A DNA stretch of 64,000 nucleotides. Origin: Rotaria macrura (taxonomy: Eukaryota; Rotifera; Eurotatoria; Philodinida; Philodinidae). How positions within the stretch are numbered: the stretch's first letter is position 1; every line of letters begins with the position of its first letter. Positions 25,172 through 36,908 of the stretch are shown here, in pieces. The translations under genes were made by a program, and so were the position numbers. Below the pieces are notes generated by a model, which worked only from the letters and a program-made list of their open reading frames with translations, was not told where the DNA came from and did no database searches. Location: positions 1 to 64,000 of the forward strand of contig OENT01000533.1 in assembly GCA_900239685.1 (NCBI GenBank), read 5' to 3'.

Positions 25172-28100
25172 TTGCTATAAACATTCATTAAAATCCAACA
25201 ACAATCAAAGTTCTTTTTTTCAAATAAAATTAAAATGCTGTTTTAAAAGGAAGAAAAATATCGATTAAAGTGGAAATCCTCTACTATTTCTCATAGACTA
25301 TTTTGGTTGAGAGAGATTTCAATGAACTTTCTAAATGGGTATAAAACATTGGCCAAACAAAATACATCTTATATTCATGATTTTATTTGGTTAAATATTA
25401 GATACAAAAAACATTTAAGCAAACATCATCTAGTTGAATGCAAATTTAACAAGATTCAAAAGTATTTTATGACCGTAGAAAAAAGAGCATCCATAGTTTT
25501 TGATTCCAAAAATTTCAGTTACTTTCCGTATCAGACGGAAACTGATTATGATTCATTCGTGACATGCATTTCAAAAGATCGAGAAGAATGATAGGTTATT
25601 TGTTCTCATTAAAAGACACTTTTCTTTTGGGTAAATACATAGTTCTAAGTTGATGTGATTCCAGTCATGTCTATACTAGAGTTTGCGCATTAATGTACAA
25701 CATCCTGTCTCTGTCTGATTAAATAAATCATAAAAAAATATCAGTTGTTTGATGGCTTATCTAAGAAACTACTGGTCATATGGAAATTAAATCTTGATAA
25801 AGAAAACAATGTACAGGAATCGAAGTTGTACTCAATATTGGATCCTGTCTATTACCAAATAATGAACAGCTCTTTTTTGTTGCTGTAGTTCTTCAAATAA
25901 TTATAAACAAATGCGAGGTTTCTTAACTGACGGGAATATCTTTAGTATATTCAATGAAAACTAGTATTGTGAAACATTTATTCTGACATTTGATAAAAAG
26001 AAAATTTATTGATTCAATTGTGTTCTTTCTAGACAAGCATCAGATGCTAATTTAGGAAGTTTTGTGTCCTTCACTAAAAAGGATCTAAACTAGAACATCA
26101 AAGAAATATCATTGTCAGCACTTTTAATTGCTCTATATCATGATTGATGATGTCTTAAACTTAGAATTTTCTTTTCATCGAGTCAAGGTTTCATGCTTTT
26201 TTCTATAAAGAATTTTCTAGTTTTGCTTACTAGTATTCTTTAATCTGAAAAATATCTTATTCTCCATAATTGCAAAACATGTCTAAGACGTTTTCTTCTA
26301 CCGTATGCATTCAATTCATGTTTCAGTTAGGAAAAACATGTATCATACTCAACGCTTGTTTACAACGCCGATGATATCAAGTAAAACATCAATGACACTT
26401 CTATTCTTTGAAGTTCAACGTATGTTAAACATTTCAGGATTTTATTTTTCTATATGCTAGATGTTTTTCTAGTAATATAAATGAAATTGCACATATTAAA
26501 ATATAATATTGACACATATTCTTCATAACTACTTTTTATTACCTTGCACAACATGTGTTTTTCAATTAATAATGATTATTATGCAAACATTTAATGAAAA
26601 ATAAATATATTCAACGTAGACACTCTTCACAGAGCAAAATGAGTCATAAGACAAAAAAGTGACACTTGTTTTGTTTTTGTCTATGCCTACCAATCTAGCT
26701 AGTTTCACGTCCAGATGACCATTATCGATCTGTCATATTTCATCCATCAGCATCTGGTTAGTATTGACAAGAAAATTTTTACGTCAATCAACCAAAAAAA
26801 ATAAATTGAGAAAGTATGAACTATTTGATGAGTATCTCATGTTAATCAGAAAAATGTCTCCAGAAATTACGAATATAAATTATTTATAAAAGTATTTAGG
26901 TTAGCCAATCGTCAAAACTTTAATGCGTATTACACCTGTAGATTAGAATCAATTAACGTTGAGGTGCGTATCTCTGAAGGCATCAAATGATGTTTGTCTT
27001 AAGAAAATATAAATGATACAATAAAGATGCACAATCGGTGCCTATTTTCTTTTTTTCATTCAGCTATCCCATCAAATTCTGTTCAATAAAAAAGCATAAC
27101 ATGCGTGTAGAAAAAAGAATAGAACAAAGTTATGGAAGAAGCTGTAAAAAAATGGCCTACGCACTCGATAGAATATTTTACTGACGAGTAATTCTAGTGG
27201 AGAATAGAATTTCATGATAGAGAAGTATGGATTCATATGGTTTTCTTCTGTAAGTATAACCATTTTATTAGCTGTGACTCTGTTCCAAATATGTACCTGA
27301 ACTGACACATTAATGTATAACTATCAATCAAAGATTCTCTCTGTGTATCAATCACGACTTCTCTTGAATGTACGAAAGCACTTCACGTAAACATACATTA
27401 ATTGGACAAGGTAATCAATCTATTTTTATCTCTAGAGAGAAATACATAGTCGGTTCGAAAATTTTAACATAATCTAGAAATCTGAAGAGGTATATATGCA
27501 ATCTGAATATCTGGATGCAATTATTCTTCACACATGACACAAACAACATGAAACTTAGTGAAATAACGATGCTACTCTAGGAAAGAGCATGGGTCCTTGT
27601 TTTATGTTGATATCCATTACTCGACCGGTTACTTTGAAAAGTGAAAGTCGCATCACATATTCCGTCATGAATGTAAACAGTCACTGACGACTTTATGCCA
27701 TTCAATTCTTGGCAAAATGTGTTTTGATCATCAAAAATAAGAAACTTCTGATCATCAGACTTTTTAACACGGGAGAAGTCTCGTCAACGCTTCATTCGTC
27801 TTTTTTACCTTTTCTCTTTCGATGCCCTTTGACACAGGTCAAAGGCGCATGTTCTCGCTTTCCCTTGTTTTCCTTTCTATTACAAGATCTTCTGTGTTCA
27901 TGATATCATACTTTCACTATATGGCTTTCTCTCTATCCTCGATTTCTTGATCCTATATATTGAGATGAAATGTTAAATGAAGTAGGCATTAACCAACTTT
28001 TTAAAAATCAAGTATTACAACTCTTTAAATTATTCATTTGCAAAACTGCCAACATCAAATTAGATTCTATTAAGTATAGTTCATTCACTTGATAGCGCTA

Positions 28101-28801
28101 AACCTGTTGATAAATTGAAGAATGTTCATCAATATTAAATAAACAATCTTAAGAATTCCATACAATACTCATTTAAATGTAGTCGATATTGTAAGTACTG
28201 TTTATGTGGTTATTAATTTAATGATTATAATTTTTTGGAAGTTGTTCTTTTTTGAGGAATAGAACTGTTGGATGAAATTTAAAAAAGCTGCTGATCAAAA
28301 GTATTTGTTTTCTGTGATGATTTTTATCTAAAAATTTTTGATGATCAATGACATTTGTTTTTGGTGATCAGTAAAATTGACACCCAAGATATTTCAAATG
28401 TTCAATTCGAATAAATTATGATAGTTGAAGCAGCATTTATTCAAAACAAAAACTAGTTTTTATTCTATAGTCTAACATTGGACTATGACCAAGATGTATG
28501 TAAAATATATACGACCAAAAGACTTCTATTGACCAATATTGATTGATATAGAAATACTTGTCATTGGTATCGTGTCTGTCAAAAACAAGATTTTTTTATC
28601 TGTATTTTAGATAGTAAATAATCGTTAGTGTGCAAAAAAAAAACAAAATTCAATGATAATAAATTAATCACGAGAACACGTTAATTACATCAATCGACGT
28701 CACTTATTTTTTCTATACAGCAGCATGTATTTCTTTTTGATTATCTCATAGTTTTGTATTGACATTCAAACAAATACGTTCAAGGCATCAATGAAACGGC
28801 C
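25172..28801. other. Long gene-free stretch
   Basis: About 3.6 kb without a supported exon. The + open frame at 25307-25591 is Lys/Asn/Phe-rich with no family match and appears to be chance. An exon carrying TM1 of the downstream GPCR might lie at the end but was not found. Confidence 0.4.
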
Positions 28802-29732
28802 ATGAGTTCAGGTTCGTTTACTTGTAAATATAAAATTATTTTTCGAATTCAATGTGAAAAATCTAGGTGAAACATCAGTAATAAGCGAGCAAATTTATTT
28901 CAACTCTCGTGAACTTTTTCATTATTTGTCATTCAAATCTTTGAATAATCTTCAATCAATAAGAGTTAACGAGAAAAAACTTCGAAATCTCAGTTTATTT
29001 TTATGGGCTTGCTTATTTATGACGAAATGCTTATGTTTCGGAATTATTTATTTATTTCCAAAGATTTATCCAAATTTAATTCAATCGTCATTGGATATAT
29101 GTAAAGCTGAAAGTTTTGTTCTACATGTTCTAACATGGTTTCATATTCATTTAATAATATTCTTACGTCTTTTGTGGCATTACTGTTTCGTGATTGAAAA
29201 GTATTGGCTATCGATATCATATCGTCGAATTTTATACATTCTTTTTCTTATTTTAATTTTTCTGTGTTTATTCACTGTGCCGAGTATCAGTAATGAATGG
29301 GCATCAATTAAATATGATAAATACTTACAAATTTGTGTTGTAAATTATCTATTCAATTATTCATATACGTTTTTCGTCTTAACATTTACTTGTTTAATAC
29401 CATTCATCTTAATAATCATATCTTACAGACTACAAATGAAAGTCATTGAAAGTCGAACATTAAAGTATATTTCAATGGAACAAAACTTAAATTTTTCACA
29501 TCATAAAATCCGATTTCAATATTCTTCCTATATTATTCTTATTTGGTCACTTCTCAATATTCTATTTTTAATATTTTTACATATGCCAATGACGCACAAA
29601 CGCATGCGAACTCTACTATATTATACACAAGCATGCTCGGTCGTATTCGATCCGATGTTATTGTTATTCATTTTTTATTCATTATCTATTATAAATTTAT
29701 TAAGACCAGCGAATGAAATTTATTTTATATAG
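28802..29732 (+). CDS. Class A (rhodopsin-like) GPCR-related protein, TM1 not found
   Basis: Main exon 28867-29732, possibly preceded by a small first exon 28802-28823 (43-bp intron, frame kept). The candidate exons encode 295 residues. Visible segments correspond to TM2 (NLSLFLWACLFMTKCLCFGI), TM3 preceded by the conserved Cys (DICKAESFVL), TM4, an extracellular Cys before TM5 (LQICVVNY), TM5, TM6 (YIILIWSLLNILFLIF), and TM7 with DPMLLLFIFYS in place of NPxxY. No hydrophobic TM1 precedes TM2 and no DRY motif follows TM3. The gene may therefore be truncated, or its real 5' exon is missing from this model. Large families of divergent class A peptide-type receptors are common in rotifers; the ligand cannot be told. 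It converges on the sterol reductase, with 76 bp between the stops. Confidence 0.65.
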
Positions 29733-29808
29733 AATAGAAAAAAAATGACAGTTTGTTTCTTCAATGGTATTCATGTCTTTTTTTGCTGTCTAAATAAAAC
29801 TTGATCAC

Positions 29809-30912
29809 TTAGTAAATGAAGGGTATCATTCGAAATTTCGCAGCTTGACAATATCGATTCCATATATTATTTCCGTATTTCTTTCGACAACGTTGATCAT
29901 CACGCTCAGCACGTTGCGATAAAAGAATGCACAGTGATATAGGTAATATGTAAGGTATGAATGATACAGTGCCCGAACATAATGCAATCGAAAAATAGAC
30001 AAGTATTTCACCTGTGTAATTCAAATGTCGACCTATCCCCCAAAAACCGGACAGAATAAGTCGTCCTTCAAGAAGTTGAACTTTTTTTCCCCAAATTTTA
30101 ACTTCCGAACCGTATTTTCGTACATCGAACTTTTGCCAATTCGATTCACGAAATATGTAATGACCAATATAATGAAGAACTACAGTCAGAGTCAGCCATG
30201 TCATCGATACTGGCTTATGAATATTGTCGGCAATAAACCAACCAGCTATGCTATATAAAAATGGTACATAGATAAGATCACCCCAAACAAGCATAAAACC
30301 GAAATGATCTTCAATAATATCAAATGTCCATAACATGAAATCTTCACGAATATAATGCGTTAATAAATACAAATACCAAAATATCTGATACCACATCATT
30401 TCCGTTGTTAAAGAACCATGTAAGTAGATTTGAGCTTCAGCTAAACTTATATTAACTAGTGCTAATCCTATAAGACTTGGCTGATAGAAAAATACTTTCA
30501 AATCAACATTAAATAACATGGGATCTTTTTCACGACCATACCAATAGTCAAATGGTCGATTAGCGTTTGGTGCACTTTGAACTGCGTCCTGTCTTTTAAA
30601 TAAATATAAACTAAATAGTATTGCAAAAATATTTATTACGATAAAAAATGATAGAAAATTTTTAATAATAAATAAAAGTGAAAGATATTCAGTGTAATAA
30701 CCAATTGGTATTAAGATTGATAATAGAATAAATATTGTAAATCCAGTTAATTGATACGTCTTCTTTGGACTTTTAGCTTCAATACTTGGTAAAAATCTTG
30801 CGGCAAGAAACATGCCGACCATATACGTAAGAAAATATCCACTCGTTTTCATGACAACATCTATGGATGGTGATTCAACATACTGCCATACTGAATCCGC
30901 TTTTAGAGTCAT
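29809..30912 (-). CDS. ERG4/ERG24/DHCR7-family sterol reductase
   Basis: Single-exon membrane enzyme of 367 residues, starting at the ATG at 30912 (the TTG at 30930 is in frame but upstream). Multiple hydrophobic helices fill the protein. The C-terminal catalytic core is typical of NADPH-dependent C14, C7 and C24(28) sterol reductases: GFWGIGRHLNYTGE (usually G-W-G-x-x-R-H-x-N-Y-x-G-D), then RAERDDQRCRKKYG, NRYC and the ending FRMIPFIY. The usual Asp after NYxG is Glu here. It is shorter than animal DHCR7 or TM7SF2 (over 400). Which double bond it reduces cannot be told. Absence of introns and the divergence leave open a bacterial or protist origin. An acceptor-like tttttccttgtag ends 43 nt before the ATG, and the ankyrin gene lies 128 bp upstream on the same strand. 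Confidence 0.8.
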   Translation of the reverse strand: MTLKADSVWQYVESPSIDVVMKTSGYFLTYMVGMFLAARFLPSIEAKSPKKTYQLTGFTIFILLSILIPIGYYTEYLSLLFIIKNFLSFFIVINIFAILFSLYLFKRQDAVQSAPNANRPFDYWYGREKDPMLFNVDLKVFFYQPSLIGLALVNISLAEAQIYLHGSLTTEMMWYQIFWYLYLLTHYIREDFMLWTFDIIEDHFGFMLVWGDLIYVPFLYSIAGWFIADNIHKPVSMTWLTLTVVLHYIGHYIFRESNWQKFDVRKYGSEVKIWGKKVQLLEGRLILSGFWGIGRHLNYTGEILVYFSIALCSGTVSFIPYILPISLCILLSQRAERDDQRCRKKYGNNIWNRYCQAAKFRMIPFIY

Positions 30913-30955
30913 ATTTATTCTTTCTCTCAAACTTTTTTTTTTGATTATTGTCTAT

Positions 30956-30968
30956 CTACAAGGAAAAA
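30956..30968 (-). promoter_or_regulatory. Candidate spliced-leader acceptor before the sterol reductase gene
   Basis: Read on the minus strand this is tttttccttgtag, a good pyrimidine tract plus AG, 43 nt before the ATG and within the 128-bp gap after the ankyrin gene. The gene has no intron needing it, so trans-splicing is a plausible use (inference). Confidence 0.35.
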
Positions 30969-31040
30969 GATGAACAACAATCAATGTACAATCCAACAAG
31001 AAGATTAGAAAAGACAAGAAAAAATGATTTAATGTTAAAT

Positions 31041-32291
31041 TTAATTTTTCATTTTATTAATTGATTTCACACTAGCTGCACTACTTCGTCGGCGATGAAT
31101 AACTTTTTGTGATGATCCTGTTGTACGTGAAGATAACGGACGATGATTACTACAATCGTGTCCATCGGCGCCACCCATTCCATATAAGCGTTCAAATAAT
31201 TCACATGATAGTTCATTACTTAATGGTGGTTGAACTGTACTTCTATACGAAGGAGATTTTACTGTTTGCAATTGATCGAACATTTTTGAGACGTCATCAC
31301 GCCATGTTGCTATTGACGTTGAACTAAAAACAGCACTTTGAGACGTTACTGATGTTGGAGCAAAATCTGCACGAGTTTTAGCTTGATTGACGAGCGATGC
31401 ATCGAGATATTCATTACGTTTAAGAGCTATTATGCGTGATTCAATAGGATCGACGAATTTTGCCGGTGAAGAAAGAACATTTTCATTATTATAGCTAACT
31501 GTACTTTGACGACGTTTACGCAAGCTCGAAGAACTTGATATATAAAATGGTACGGATACCACTGATCCACCATAAGATGAGGATGCTGTAATTGGACGTA
31601 ATCCATTGGGATTTGAATAGCGGCGATCAGTGATAAGTTCAGTAGGTGATTTTGGTGGATTTTCACGATCTTTCATTGTCATTTCATTGCGCAGTAAATT
31701 TTGACAACGTTCTAAATGTAATTGACATGCAACATCATATGCTGTTAGACCAGAACGATTTTTGACTGTTAAATCAACTGAATATCGTTTCATGGCATTC
31801 AGCACATGTCGCAGAATATCAAGATTACCAATTGAACATGCATAGTGTAAACATGTATTACCATGAATGTCTGTTGAACGGCTAAGGTCAAAGTCAAGTG
31901 AATCCAGATACCTTCGAACTAGTATTGACCGTTGAGTTATAATGGCATAGTGTAATGCATTGAGGCCACGTTGGTCATGATCTTCGATCTTTGCACCATA
32001 TTCAATTAAGGTCATTGCTATGTTTTGTGCCCAACAATCATTATCAATGAAACAGCAATAAATAAGACCAGTTCGACCCTCACTATCGCGTTCTCTTGCG
32101 TTACCAGAGCCTGATTCCAATAAATAACGAATCAAGGAAAAATAACCTCTTTCTAGACAATAAAGAAGTGAACGTTGAACAAGACCACGTTCTAGCTTTA
32201 TCATGCTAATTGATGGTGCTTCACTAAATGGTAGACGTGAACGAGCGGAAGGCATTTTTGATGAAGGTACAGGTAGATGAATTTCATTCAT
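31041..32291 (-). CDS. Ankyrin-repeat protein
   Basis: Single-exon protein of 416 residues. About four to five ankyrin repeats occupy residues 30-200 (SLLYCLERGYFSLIRYLLESG; DSEGRTGLIYCCF; DQRGLNALHYAI; DIHGNTCLHYACSIGNLDIL; NRSGLTAYDVACQLH). The C-terminal half is Ser/Arg-rich and apparently disordered (VSVPFYISSSSSLRKRRQST). The layout of N-terminal ankyrins plus a long disordered tail recalls the ANKRD34/ANKRD63 type, but I cannot assign an orthologue. It is probably a protein-binding scaffold. The start ATG at 32291 is the first in the frame. It lies 481 bp downstream of eL6 and 128 bp upstream of the sterol reductase, all on the minus strand. Confidence 0.82.
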   Translation of the reverse strand: MNEIHLPVPSSKMPSARSRLPFSEAPSISMIKLERGLVQRSLLYCLERGYFSLIRYLLESGSGNARERDSEGRTGLIYCCFIDNDCWAQNIAMTLIEYGAKIEDHDQRGLNALHYAIITQRSILVRRYLDSLDFDLSRSTDIHGNTCLHYACSIGNLDILRHVLNAMKRYSVDLTVKNRSGLTAYDVACQLHLERCQNLLRNEMTMKDRENPPKSPTELITDRRYSNPNGLRPITASSSYGGSVVSVPFYISSSSSLRKRRQSTVSYNNENVLSSPAKFVDPIESRIIALKRNEYLDASLVNQAKTRADFAPTSVTSQSAVFSSTSIATWRDDVSKMFDQLQTVKSPSYRSTVQPPLSNELSCELFERLYGMGGADGHDCSNHRPLSSRTTGSSQKVIHRRRSSAASVKSINKMKN

Positions 32292-32772
32292 CGTAGAAAC
32301 AAATCGCTTGCAAGTATGTAACCGTACTTGTGTTTCTCACCTCTTGTTTCACTCTAACGGTCGATTTTCACAATGAAACAGAGAAAAAGGCAAAAAGAAA
32401 AAAACATCGACTGACGTTAAGTGTTTGTTCCATTATGCATTGATTGCTGTTTTGGACAAATAATAGATGAAGAAAAACAGAAAAGGTGAAAATGAAATGA
32501 AATATCATTGAGATCGAATTAGTAGAATGACTATAATCATATATGATTCGAGTTTTTTTCGTTTTTGCATTTTTATTTTATTTTCTTCTTTTTCATCATA
32601 CTTTTAGGAATAGAAACGAAAAAGAAGTTTTCACTATGAAATCAGAAACAAAAAACAACAAAACGATAGTACGTAAACGGTTGTTGTATATGATGTATTC
32701 AATTTTTGTTAAAACTGTTGTTTTTTGTTTTACTTTTCGTTAATTCTTCTTATGACTTTTTCTTTTGTTATT
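32292..32772. other. Intergenic between the ankyrin and eL6 genes
   Basis: About 480 bp, AT-rich. The + open frame 32543-32743 is T-rich noise. It should contain the eL6 3' UTR and the ankyrin promoter or acceptor; none is clearly identified. Confidence 0.35.
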
Positions 32773-35054
32773 TTAAAATTTCAATTTGTGTGGTAAAATA
32801 CCATTCCAAAGTTGAAAACGGCTCTTAAGATACCGACGAAGAACTCGTGAGTCGGCTTGAGCTTTGATAGCAGCAAGAACGGCAGCATCGGCAGTACGTT
32901 GTGCTTCGCGACGTTCATCACTAAGTTGTGGTTTCTAAAAGAAAAACAGAAAAGAAAAACTAGCTGTGTTTTATTGCGTCAGTAAAAGTTTCATTTTGCT
33001 GTTTCTTCAGGTTCAGATTTATTTTGAAAGGTTTATTACCAGCTTACGGGCAAATCGATTCGTTCTATGCTTGATACTCAATCGAATGGGCAGAACACAT
33101 TTCTTTCTATTTACTCAAACTAATAAAAAATTTCTTTTAGTAAACGGCGAAATAGATCAAAGGTTATTGTTTGAGATCAAATGATTCAATTCAAAGGAGT
33201 AATGCCTGTAAAACGATCGAATTCGATACAAATATCTAGATATACAATAATGAACATGTTCTATCTGAATGCTACTAGTGAACTATGAATATTAATGAAC
33301 TCAACTTAGTACTTCAGATATGTTAACACTTCTACGATAATTTTAACTTTAATACATTAGAACGATAATAATTTATGGCGGAATTTCGAACTAAATGTTT
33401 ATATCGAGAGAAGTCTTAATCAAAGTGAGTAAATGTATAAGTTTCAAATCTTTTGAGATGTTGGATAACCAATACAACAGCGTATATAATGTCATCGTCC
33501 AATAAGGTTACAATGAGTAATATGTAGTTACCTGAGTTCTACATTAGAATATGGATGACAAACATATCGGAAATATTCACTAACAAAATTATTTCCACTT
33601 GAAATTAAATTCATACAAACTGTTAAATTAGAATTGGAAAATCATTTTTTCAATTACTAAAAGAATCTTTTGAAACAAACTACTAAAAAAAATAGAAAAT
33701 CATTCTTTCACAGTCATATATTCGTGGTACTCAGAGCTAACCGACGTGTCAACATATTTCAGAGTCTTAATGTATCGATACTAACATGTACCCCTACGCA
33801 TATTATATGGATGCGATGACTTCAACTAATGTTTGGTATGAATCCATAATAGTAAATTTCTCGTTTGGACTTAAAGAATCCAGCTGATTTTATCAAAGTA
33901 AATTCATTTCTATTTGAAGGGGTAGCAAAAAAATGTTGAAAATATGGGACGTAAATCGATCTTCTTTTCGTTTTCTTCGCGTACATAGAAAACTTTATTT
34001 TCTTCTAACAAAAGATTGCATAACCAAGTATATACGATGAAAGTTTATTTTGTGTAACTTCAACTAAATAAAAAAGCATCTTGCTCTAAGTTAAGCTCTC
34101 AATTTTATTCATGTGGAACGCAACAGATAGACTTACCGTAAATTAAAAACATAGTAAAATTTAGATTATTTTACCTCTTTCTTTGAATCGAAAATATCTT
34201 TTTCAGCATTTTTCTTTGCTGGACGAACACGTTTAAAGAATTTATCATCCAAATTATCAAATTTAGCCGATGATAAATCAAGTTTGGTGCTTGTTGCAAT
34301 AACATAAATTTGATTCATACGACTTAATGGTACACCATTTAATTTATGTGGACCTAAAATAACAATCGAACATGAAAAATATTTCATATCAAAACTAGTA
34401 CGTACCAGTGATTAACAAAAGTCCTGATGACAAATGTTTAACAACAACAGCACGCTAAAGAATGGATGAACAAAAGCAATATATTCCATTAAGAGCTACT
34501 TGTATTTCATTTCTTACTTTTCCGGCATGTTTACCAGCAACGAGAATAACAACAGTACCAGGTGTGAGTGTTGATCGAAAACGGCGTGGATGATCGCTGA
34601 ATTTCTTTCGTTTAACGGAAAATTTCTTTGGTCGCTCTTCTGTTGGATAATATCGGGGCTTAAAAAGGCAATTATGAATGATGAATTGTAGACAAAGAAA
34701 AAGCAAAGTTTCTAATCAACATACCAATCTTTTCGTTCGTACAAGACGTTCTTTGCCATTACGTTCACCACCGATTGGTTTTTTTTTAAGAGCTGCTGGT
34801 CGTTTTTTCTTTTGTATGCTGCCAGTTGTTTTCTTGGTTTTTTCACTTTTTAATTTTGCTTGGTCAGCTTTCCATTTACTTATGCGATATAAAGCACGTC
34901 GATGGAACATACGACCACGTGAAAAACGCATAAGACCATTGCTACCTAATGGACGATTCGAATGCGAATTAATAACCTTTTTACAAGTTGCTGATGTTTT
35001 AGCCGAAGTTTGTTGCGGCTTTTCGGTTGCTGTCTTAGCCGATGGCTGTGACAT
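32773..35054 (-). CDS. RPL6: 60S ribosomal protein eL6
   Basis: Minus-strand exons 35054-34725, 34658-34518, 34454-34406, 34353-34175 and 32934-32773 join in phase into 286 residues (human 288). Conserved blocks are [50 protein letters not shown] in order across exons 2-4, NQIYVIATSTKLDLS, FFKR, and a C-terminal R-Y-L-K-S-R-F segment. The N-terminal extension is Lys/Arg-rich, as usual for eL6, which binds rRNA on the large subunit. Introns 1-3 are 52-66 bp, while intron 4 is 1,240 bp. Upstream of the ATG an acceptor-like atatttcag sits 26 nt away, consistent with a 5'-UTR intron or trans-splicing. Divergent from the GRAF-like gene, with a 1.85-kb shared upstream region. Confidence 0.95.
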
Positions 35055-36908
35055 GATCGAATTGTTATTTTTTCTTTACTCTGAAATATAAAATAGAAAC
35101 AATGCGTTAGAGCTATTCTAGAAGTTTAATTTTATCAACAAATGAAAAAAAAAACAAATGAATCTGGATCTGACGATGTTTACTGAATTAGGTATAATCA
35201 TCCTCCAATCAAATGTTACAAGTAATCGAACATTTGTATGATGAAAAATGAATATGTAAGGGACTATTTATACGACATATTTTTTTAAATTCATTCTTAA
35301 ATTCACTATTTTCATTCAAAAATTAGTTATATGATTTACTGCACATTTTTAATTGGCTGTTCATTATTGCGGAATGAATCATGGTACCATGATGAATCAT
35401 TCATTTGGTGGTGAAGCCGGATTTATTTGTTTGTTTTGTTTCTCTTGTTTCCTTTTCTTCACTCTTGTTTTGTTCATTCACAATTGTTGATTCACAAAGA
35501 AAAAACGTGATTAATTAAGAAAAATCAATATTCTTAATCAATGAAAAATAATCGAAATAATATGTGACACTTTCCCTAAAAGATTTCAATTAATACTTTG
35601 TTCTCATACTATGGATAATTGCCGTGCCGTATTTTTCTTTTCTGTCTATGACAAGCAGATGAGTGACAATCTCGTGTTAGCTGCTTGTTACCGTGGCATC
35701 CATGTATTAAGAAAGAGAATGTATTGTGCGCAATTCTATCATCACTTTTCACATGTGCTCTCACATCTTTTAGTTGCTTGGCATAGAAAAGAAACATTGT
35801 TTCCGATGAATAAGAAAACTTTTCTCATCTAATCAACTAACATTGGTTATTGGTTGTTTCTTAACAGATGTGCTGCTTATCAAGAAGTTCATATTATCTG
35901 TTTACATACATCATAATATAATGGTTTCAACCAAAATAAGCAAACAGCTTGATTAGCTACATATTAAGCTGCACTAGATGTGATTGTCGAAAACAAATTT
36001 ATCGAGAAAGTTTATCCGTGAATATAGATTCTGATTTGTACAATATATGAGATTTATCTAATCGTCCGGATGGCCTTGTTATTGAAGATATAAACAACAG
36101 CCAGATTGTGCGCGTCCAACTCATACTCCGAGGCCATTTATGACGTCAGCAACAGTAGTGGGAGTAGAACTTGTAGAAGTCTCTATCTCCCTCTCTTTTC
36201 TTTTCGATAATATCATCGTCGCCCAATAATCATTACCGATGTATGGGCGAGATCAACATGATATGTCGATTAAAGTAAGACTAATACAAGCATAATTCTT
36301 ATTCGATTCTATCGGATCGCGCAGCTTGATATGCAATGATGCTAGTGTGTATGTGCTCTTGTGTGTGTGTGTGTGTGTGTGTGTTGAGACACGAGTTGTC
36401 TACGAGCTACGAAAAAGAGGTGATCATGGTAGGACGGTAGCAAACGACTTGTTGTCCATAATTGCTATACGCACATACCAACACTATTGTGCCATTTGTT
36501 CTCTTTCCGTTTTGTAAGCAGGCGAGAGGAGAGTCAAACGGGCTCTCTGATAACGTAAATACATGCAGTAGCAGCAGCCGTTAGAAGACAAAGACGACTT
36601 GTTGGGTTACATGCACAGAAATAAAGGGGAAAGAAAGAGAGAGCGAGAGAGACAGAGAACGCAATTTCTTCTCTTTCCTTTCAACTTGTTACTGGCCTTC
36701 CTTCTTCGTATAGATCATAGTTGTGTGCACACTGTACGGCTCTTCTTGTTTCGAGATGTTAGGATGTAATGCAGAAACGTGAGAATAAGACCATGAGAAT
36801 TATATACGTTACAGCAAGTATTTTTTCTTTTTTTAATAAATTAATATGTATTTTTAAGATTTTTAAAATTAATATCAAAATCTATCTGCTCTTAATACAA
36901 AAGAGAAC
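35055..36908. promoter_or_regulatory. Shared upstream region of the divergent eL6 and GRAF-like genes
   Basis: Between about 36060 and 36740 the sequence is less AT-rich, has CpGs, a (GT)n run near 36361-36383 and an AG-rich run near 36625-36660. This change in composition next to two divergent starts suggests promoter or 5'-UTR DNA; no factor site is identified. The overlapping open frames at 35609-35832 look like noise. Confidence 0.35.
36361..36383. repeat. (GT)n microsatellite
   Basis: Uninterrupted GT dinucleotides, about 11-12 units, in the upstream region of the GRAF-like gene. Confidence 0.85.

Noticed and set aside
31109-31327. Open frames overlapping the ankyrin gene on both strands
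   Set aside because: Shadows of the 416-codon ankyrin frame, which has clear repeats.
34678-35091. Plus-strand 137-codon open frame
   Set aside because: Antisense of eL6 exon 1; its composition mirrors the Lys/Arg-rich sense protein.
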